A stretch of 9,908 bases of DNA from Hungatella sp. UBA3402 (GTDB lineage Bacteria > Bacillota > Clostridia > Lachnospirales > Lachnospiraceae), in contig DEPC01000091.1 in assembly GCA_002358555.1 (NCBI GenBank), forward strand, positions 1-9,908, written 5' to 3'. Shown here in pieces: positions 6,571 to 9,908 of the stretch (the stretch's first letter is position 1; the number at the start of each line of letters is the position of its first letter). The notes below the pieces were generated by a model, which was not told the DNA's origin, ran no database searches, and was given only the letters and a program-made list of their open reading frames with translations. The position numbers and the translations under genes are program-made.

Positions 6571-7452
6571 ATGATGCAAAAGATTATCACAGCCGATGAT
6601 TTGCGGGAGACAAAACAGCATGGTGTACCAGATTTTCCATTGGAATATTATGTAGATGATACAAGAGAATTTTTTAATCATCAAATAAACTGGCATTGGC
6701 ATAGAGAGTTTGAGCTTGTAACTGTATCAGAGGGACAAGCTATCTGCCATATTGAAAAGGAGAGAATTATTTTAAACCCTGGTGAATCTGTGTTTATCAA
6801 TAGTAGCATTTTGCACAGCTTTCGTTCTGACAGCTACGCAATCATGCCAAATATTGTGTTTACTCCAGATTTTATTGCTCCTGCTTCAAGTCTTATTTTT
6901 CGGAAATATGTAGCTTTTGTAGAACAATCCTCCTTAATGTATGTTGTTTTTCGGAGAGAAGACAATGGAAAGGAACAGATTTGTCAGTGGATTGATTCTT
7001 TATTCTCCTCTCTGTCAGCACAAGAAAGAAACGAGTTATATATTCACAATATCCTGTCCCAGATTTGGCAAGTTTTAGTAGAGGGCATAAAGCCTGAGCT
7101 GACAGAGAAACAGTCTCTATCACAAAACGATTCATCCTGGGTCAGTGTTCCAATTATGCTTCAATATATCCAAACAAATTATAACAGCGATATCAGCTTG
7201 CAGGATATCGCTGAGGCAGGAAATGTCAGCAAGAACACAGCCTTGCGGTATTTCAAGCAGAAGATAGGCATTTCCCCTGTCAATTATTTAATCCAGTATC
7301 GAATATCCGCAGCCTGTAAGCTGCTAAAAGAAACCTCTGACAAAATTACTCATATTGCAGCCTGTGTGGGGTATTCTAATACTGGTTATTTTTGCCGGCT
7401 GTTTAAAAAGATGACAGGAGTTTCTCCCAAAGAATATCGGGATTCTTTCTAA
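6571..7452 (+). CDS. AraC-family transcriptional regulator with cupin sensor domain
   Basis: 293-aa DNA-binding regulator. The N-terminal AraC-type cupin (about 25-100) shows the HWHREFE motif (H42, H44, E48) and GESVFINSSILHSF (71-84), the two strands that form the effector pocket. A linker leads to the C-terminal AraC/XylS domain (199-293) with two helix-turn-helix units, about 211-232 (LQDIAEAGNVSKNTALRYF) and 260-282. The second carries the family signature running from IAACVGYSNTGYFCRLFKK to the ending TGVSPKEYR. Effectors of this class are mostly sugars or related metabolites; this one's is unknown. Two ATG codons are adjacent (6571, 6574); AGGAG at 6562-6566 is 4 nt from the first and 7 nt from the second, so the second may be preferred. 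It lies divergent from the MFS gene and probably activates or represses it, as well as itself, via the repeats between them. It converges on the next gene with a 21-nt gap. Confidence 0.93.
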   Translation: MMQKIITADDLRETKQHGVPDFPLEYYVDDTREFFNHQINWHWHREFELVTVSEGQAICHIEKERIILNPGESVFINSSILHSFRSDSYAIMPNIVFTPDFIAPASSLIFRKYVAFVEQSSLMYVVFRREDNGKEQICQWIDSLFSSLSAQERNELYIHNILSQIWQVLVEGIKPELTEKQSLSQNDSSWVSVPIMLQYIQTNYNSDISLQDIAEAGNVSKNTALRYFKQKIGISPVNYLIQYRISAACKLLKETSDKITHIAACVGYSNTGYFCRLFKKMTGVSPKEYRDSF

Positions 7453-7459
7453 AAGCCAT

Positions 7460-7493
7460 AGTCTTATTATTTATTAATCTTGAAATAATGACT
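7460..7493. terminator. Weak AT-rich hairpin between convergent genes
   Basis: AGTC-TT-ATTATTT (7460-7472) can pair with AAATAATGACT (7483-7493), 11 base pairs with a 2-nt bulge and a 10-nt loop. It lies across the stop region of the minus-strand gene and just after the AraC stop. There is no T-run, so terminator activity is doubtful, but no better signal exists in the gap. Confidence 0.25.
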
Positions 7494-8034
7494 CAAATAG
7501 TTCCAATGTCTCTGGAGCCATTCGTCGGGTGACATGAATACATGGAGAAATCACAGTTCCATTTTCATGAAAGCGAAGTCTCTTTTCTTTTATTTGGGGA
7601 TATCCAAAACGAAGAGAAGGCAGAATTTCGTCTGGAAGTGGACGCAGACAAATAGAGGAGCCTTTGTCTCCCCATACTGCCAGTTTAGAACAACAATTAA
7701 AGGGAATCTGATGTTCTAAATGTGGCTTTAAAGGAGTGTCATAATAAAGTTTCCAGTCTACCCCTTCTGGAACTAGAGCATTACAGTAATTTCCCAACTC
7801 TCGAACTAGATAATCATAAGCAGGTTCCCTATGTTCTACGGGAAGACGGGCTAAAACATACAAATGCTTTTTCAGCAGAGTAATGGGAAAAACCACATCT
7901 CCCACTTTTATGGAAGTAATCGCAGGCATTCGAGAGTGAATACTGCCAAAAACTACTTTAATGGGGCCAGAATCATTTTCATTTTGAATGTTTCTGACCT
8001 GGTCTTGGGGCCAATAGACAATATATCCAGGCAT
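7474..8034 (-). CDS. Conserved-looking protein of unknown function, 186 aa
   Basis: I do not recognise a named family. The protein is soluble, without signal peptide or membrane helices. The N-terminal half (about 20-75) is strand-rich, with PIKVVFGS, SIKVGDVVFPITLL and LYVLARLPV. This 'KvGDvvfp' pattern recalls the small beta-barrel PUA/ASCH-like domains that bind RNA or modified bases, but the match is weak. The second half has a YDYLVRELGNYCNAL helix, a short cysteine pair (NCCSKLAVWGDKGSS) and a final helix APETLELFESLFQ. The start is well supported by AAGGAGG (8043-8049), 8 nt upstream. It is a single-gene unit, convergent with the AraC gene and divergent from the amylase gene. Its leader is structured. 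Confidence 0.8.
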   Translation of the reverse strand: MPGYIVYWPQDQVRNIQNENDSGPIKVVFGSIHSRMPAITSIKVGDVVFPITLLKKHLYVLARLPVEHREPAYDYLVRELGNYCNALVPEGVDWKLYYDTPLKPHLEHQIPFNCCSKLAVWGDKGSSICLRPLPDEILPSLRFGYPQIKEKRLRFHENGTVISPCIHVTRRMAPETLELFESLFQD

Positions 8035-8042
8035 TGAGATAT

Positions 8043-8098
8043 CCTCCTTGATGTTCCTTTTTCGTTTTCAAGGAAAAGACCAGATAAATTCATGGTCT
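8043..8098 (-). promoter_or_regulatory. Structured leader with competing hairpins over the ribosome site
   Basis: In the minus-strand transcript, AGACCA/TGGTCT (8098-8093 with 8082-8077) forms a first hairpin. Next TTCCTT (8075-8070) can pair with AAGGAA (8059-8054). Alternatively TCCTTG (8074-8069) can pair with CAAGGA (8050-8045), which includes most of the Shine-Dalgarno sequence. The two pairings exclude each other. A partial CcpA-box-like string TTGAAAACGAAAAAG (8071-8057) is also present, lacking the final C. A regulatory role is inference. Confidence 0.3.
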
Positions 8099-8111
8099 CT
8101 ATGATATTGAA

Positions 8112-8139
8112 ATTATAGCATAAAAAAACAGATTGTAAC
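8112..8139 (-). promoter_or_regulatory. Promoter of the 186-aa protein gene
   Basis: On the minus strand TATAAT (8117-8112) is a perfect -10. GTTACA (8139-8134), 16 bp upstream, matches the -35 consensus at 4 of 6 positions. This gives a leader of roughly 70 nt. Confidence 0.55.
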
Positions 8140-8201
8140 AGCTCAAATAAGTTTATATGTTTACCATATTGCCTTTAATAATAGGTATATTTTTACTATT
8201 T

Positions 8202-8250
8202 TAACTGGTTGTGATACTTCCACCTAACTATTAACCAGCACAACCAGTTA
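8202..8250. promoter_or_regulatory. Perfect 12-bp inverted repeat in divergent intergenic region
   Basis: TAACTGGTTGTG (8202-8213) and CACAACCAGTTA (8239-8250) are exact reverse complements around a 25-nt spacer. A further AACCAG half-site at 8233-8238 lies 10 bp before the AACCAG at 8243-8248. There is no T-run, so it is not an ordinary terminator. It lies 40 bp upstream of the amylase promoter and suggests an operator or a looping site. The rest of the 375-bp gap (8035-8409) holds only the promoters and leaders listed. Confidence 0.5.
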
Positions 8251-8289
8251 CTTTAATGAAGCAGGTAATTTTTCGACGAATATCGTTAA

Positions 8290-8317
8290 ATGAAAACTAG
8301 AAAAACTAGAATATAAT
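8290..8317 (+). promoter_or_regulatory. Promoter of the GH13 gene
   Basis: TATAAT at 8312-8317 is a perfect -10, with ATGAAA (8290-8295) at 16 bp as a 4/6 -35. The spacer is filled by a 9-bp tandem repeat, AAAACTAGA at 8293-8301 and 8302-8310. This predicts a leader of about 85 nt. Confidence 0.5.
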
Positions 8318-8409
8318 AGAAAAATATGATATAGTTATGTAGGCAATTTAAGTTTGCTGTTAATGATTAGAAAATCTCATAAATCTTTTTATCAGGGAGG
8401 TCTACACAT

Positions 8410-9908
8410 ATGAAATGGTATGATGAAGCCATATTCTATCACATTTACCCATTGGGACTTACAGGAGCGCCAAAGGAGAATTCTTATGGAGAGGTGGAGC
8501 ATCGATTGAATACATTGCTGCCATGGATTGAGCATATCAAAGAGATTGGCTGCAATGCACTCTATATTGGTCCTTTGTTTGAGTCCGTAGGACATGGCTA
8601 CGAGACTACAGATTACAAAAAATTGGACAGCCGTTTGGGAACCAATAAGGACTTGACAGATTTTGTATCTAAATGCCATAAACAGGGAATCCGTGTGATT
8701 TTAGATGGCGTATTTAACCACACAGGAAGAGATTTTTTTGCTTTTCAGGATATTAAGAAAAACAGAGAAAACTCTCCCTACAAAGATTGGTATTGTGGAG
8801 TGAATTTTTGGGGAAATAATCAATATAATGATGGATTTTCTTATGAAAATTGGGGAGGCTATGACCTTTTAGTCAAACTAAACCAGCATAATCCAGCAGT
8901 CAAGGATTATATCTGTGATGTTATTCGATTTTGGGTAAAAGAATTTGATATTGATGGTATCCGATTAGATGCTGCAGATGTATTAGATTTTGGATATATG
9001 CAAGCTCTCCGCCACACAGCAAATGAAGTAAAGCCAGATTTTTGGCTGATGGGTGAAGTAATTCATGGAGATTATACTCGTTGGGTAAATGAAGGAACCC
9101 TTCATTCTGTCACCAATTATCATTTACACAAAGCTCTTTATTCTGGACATAATGACCACAATTATTTTGAGATTGCCCATACAGTAAAAAGGCTTTATGG
9201 AATGGGAGGAAACTGTCCTGATGGATTGAAACTGTATAATTTTGTAGATAACCATGATGTAGAACGGATATACACAAAACTTAACAATAAGGCACATTTT
9301 AGTCCAGTCCATGTATTGTTATATACCCTTCCAGGCATTCCTTCTATTTATTATGGGTCAGAGTTTGGAATCGAGGGCAAAAAGGAACGATTCTCCGATG
9401 ACTCTCTGCGTCCAGCACTTTCACTTTCCGACTATAAGGAGGCTTTGAAGGAAAATTCATGTACTAGATTGATTGCATCCTTAGGAAAGGCGCGCCAGGA
9501 GGTAAAAGCTCTATCCTATGGAGATTACAAAGAGTTGGTTTTAACAAACCGCCAGTATGCATTTTCCAGAAGCTATGACAGAGAGACCATTCTTGTGGCA
9601 GTGAATAATGATGACAATGATTCCTATTTGAGACTTCAAGCAGGAGATGCGGTAGAATATATGGATATGCTCTCAGGGGAGACAATTCCAGTACAAGACG
9701 GCCATATTGATGTAAAAATATCTGCAAATTCAGGGCAAATCTGGGTTCCTATACATGAGAACAGCCAAAAACCTCAGCCAGTTGTCACAACAGTCTCGGA
9801 AGGGAATGAAGAGAAAGAATCCAAAGAAGGTCAGAAAGTAGATAAGGAAGAAGTTATTGAGAACAAAAAAACAGCCAAGAAAAAGCCAGCATCAAAAAAA
9901 GTCGCAGA
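8410..9908 (+). CDS. Intracellular GH13 alpha-amylase-family glycosidase (3' end outside window)
   Basis: First 499 codons of an alpha-glucan-acting enzyme of glycoside hydrolase family 13. It has no signal peptide, so it acts in the cytoplasm, probably on imported maltodextrins. The TIM-barrel motifs are complete: region I DGVFNH (99-104), region II DGIRLDAAD with nucleophile D187, region III GEV with acid/base E216, and region IV FVDNHD (278-283) with transition-state stabiliser D283. An all-beta C-terminal domain follows (about 375-450, ending NSGQIWVP). After about residue 452 the composition changes to a Glu/Lys-rich stretch with KKTAKKKPASKK, cut by the window edge. The start follows GGGAGG (8395-8400) at 9 nt. 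The exact specificity (alpha-amylase, cyclomaltodextrinase or neopullulanase type, or oligo-glucosidase) cannot be fixed. The neighbouring AraC/MFS pair may serve the same sugar pathway; this is inference. Confidence 0.92.
   Translation, partial: MKWYDEAIFYHIYPLGLTGAPKENSYGEVEHRLNTLLPWIEHIKEIGCNALYIGPLFESVGHGYETTDYKKLDSRLGTNKDLTDFVSKCHKQGIRVILDGVFNHTGRDFFAFQDIKKNRENSPYKDWYCGVNFWGNNQYNDGFSYENWGGYDLLVKLNQHNPAVKDYICDVIRFWVKEFDIDGIRLDAADVLDFGYMQALRHTANEVKPDFWLMGEVIHGDYTRWVNEGTLHSVTNYHLHKALYSGHNDHNYFEIAHTVKRLYGMGGNCPDGLKLYNFVDNHDVERIYTKLNNKAHFSPVHVLLYTLPGIPSIYYGSEFGIEGKKERFSDDSLRPALSLSDYKEALKENSCTRLIASLGKARQEVKALSYGDYKELVLTNRQYAFSRSYDRETILVAVNNDDNDSYLRLQAGDAVEYMDMLSGETIPVQDGHIDVKISANSGQIWVPIHENSQKPQPVVTTVSEGNEEKESKEGQKVDKEEVIENKKTAKKKPASKKVA

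Noticed and set aside
8057..8071. CcpA catabolite box
   Set aside because: TTGAAAACGAAAAAG matches the first part of the consensus but lacks the closing C/W, and such AT-rich partial matches are common; kept only as a note in the leader entry.
8293..8310. Two AAAACTAGA units as a CRISPR-like or variable repeat
   Set aside because: There are only two 9-bp units, within a promoter spacer; a chance or small regulatory repeat is enough to explain them.
1..9908. Insertion sequence, prophage or integrase at the cassette edges
   Set aside because: No transposase, recombinase, tRNA attachment site or matching terminal inverted repeats were found at 389-436 or 4885-5080.

Overview
The window looks like an AT-rich Firmicute, most likely a gut Clostridia or Lachnospiraceae-type genome. 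The reasons are low GC coding sequence, strong AGGAGG-type ribosome binding sites, TATAAT-type promoters, and a gene set (DUF3781, GyrI-like, MATE, AraC/MFS, intracellular GH13) typical of that group. No tRNA, rRNA, CRISPR array, transposase or integrase was seen.

Left end (1-436): a small DUF3781-family gene, whose expected ATG start reads ATA, overlaps by ATGA a 27-codon stump of a GyrI-like effector-binding protein. Positions 437-4919 hold a tight three-gene cassette. It encodes a 607-aa divergent Hsp90/GHKL ATPase with its ATP-site motifs intact, followed (with another ATGA overlap) by two tandem paralogous all-helical, TPR-like proteins of 432 and 438 aa that I cannot assign to a named family. 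The second paralogue arose by duplication of a unit that includes the last bases of the Hsp90 gene, so its leader carries a decayed copy of that tail. The cassette ends directly on a 40-codon MATE transporter stump, apparently an N-terminal start joined to a C-terminal piece. Gene stumps on both sides suggest that the cassette sits at an insertion/deletion scar. This is the best candidate here for an undescribed system: an ATP-driven Hsp90-like chaperone with dedicated helical-repeat partners.

Middle (5079-7452): a strong hairpin terminator, a minus-strand MFS transporter, and a divergent AraC-family regulator with a cupin sensor domain. The 186-bp region between them has two back-to-back promoters. 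A 10-bp direct repeat occurs twice, 53 bp apart, each copy on or beside one of the two -10 boxes, which suggests that the AraC protein controls both genes. The AraC leader also contains a short upstream reading frame region.

Right end (7474-9908): a minus-strand conserved-looking 186-aa protein of unknown function with a structured leader, a 375-bp divergent intergenic region with a perfect 12-bp inverted repeat, and the first 499 codons of an intracellular GH13 alpha-amylase-family enzyme. All three catalytic carboxylates of that enzyme are present, and a lysine-rich tail follows the glycosidase part and runs off the window.
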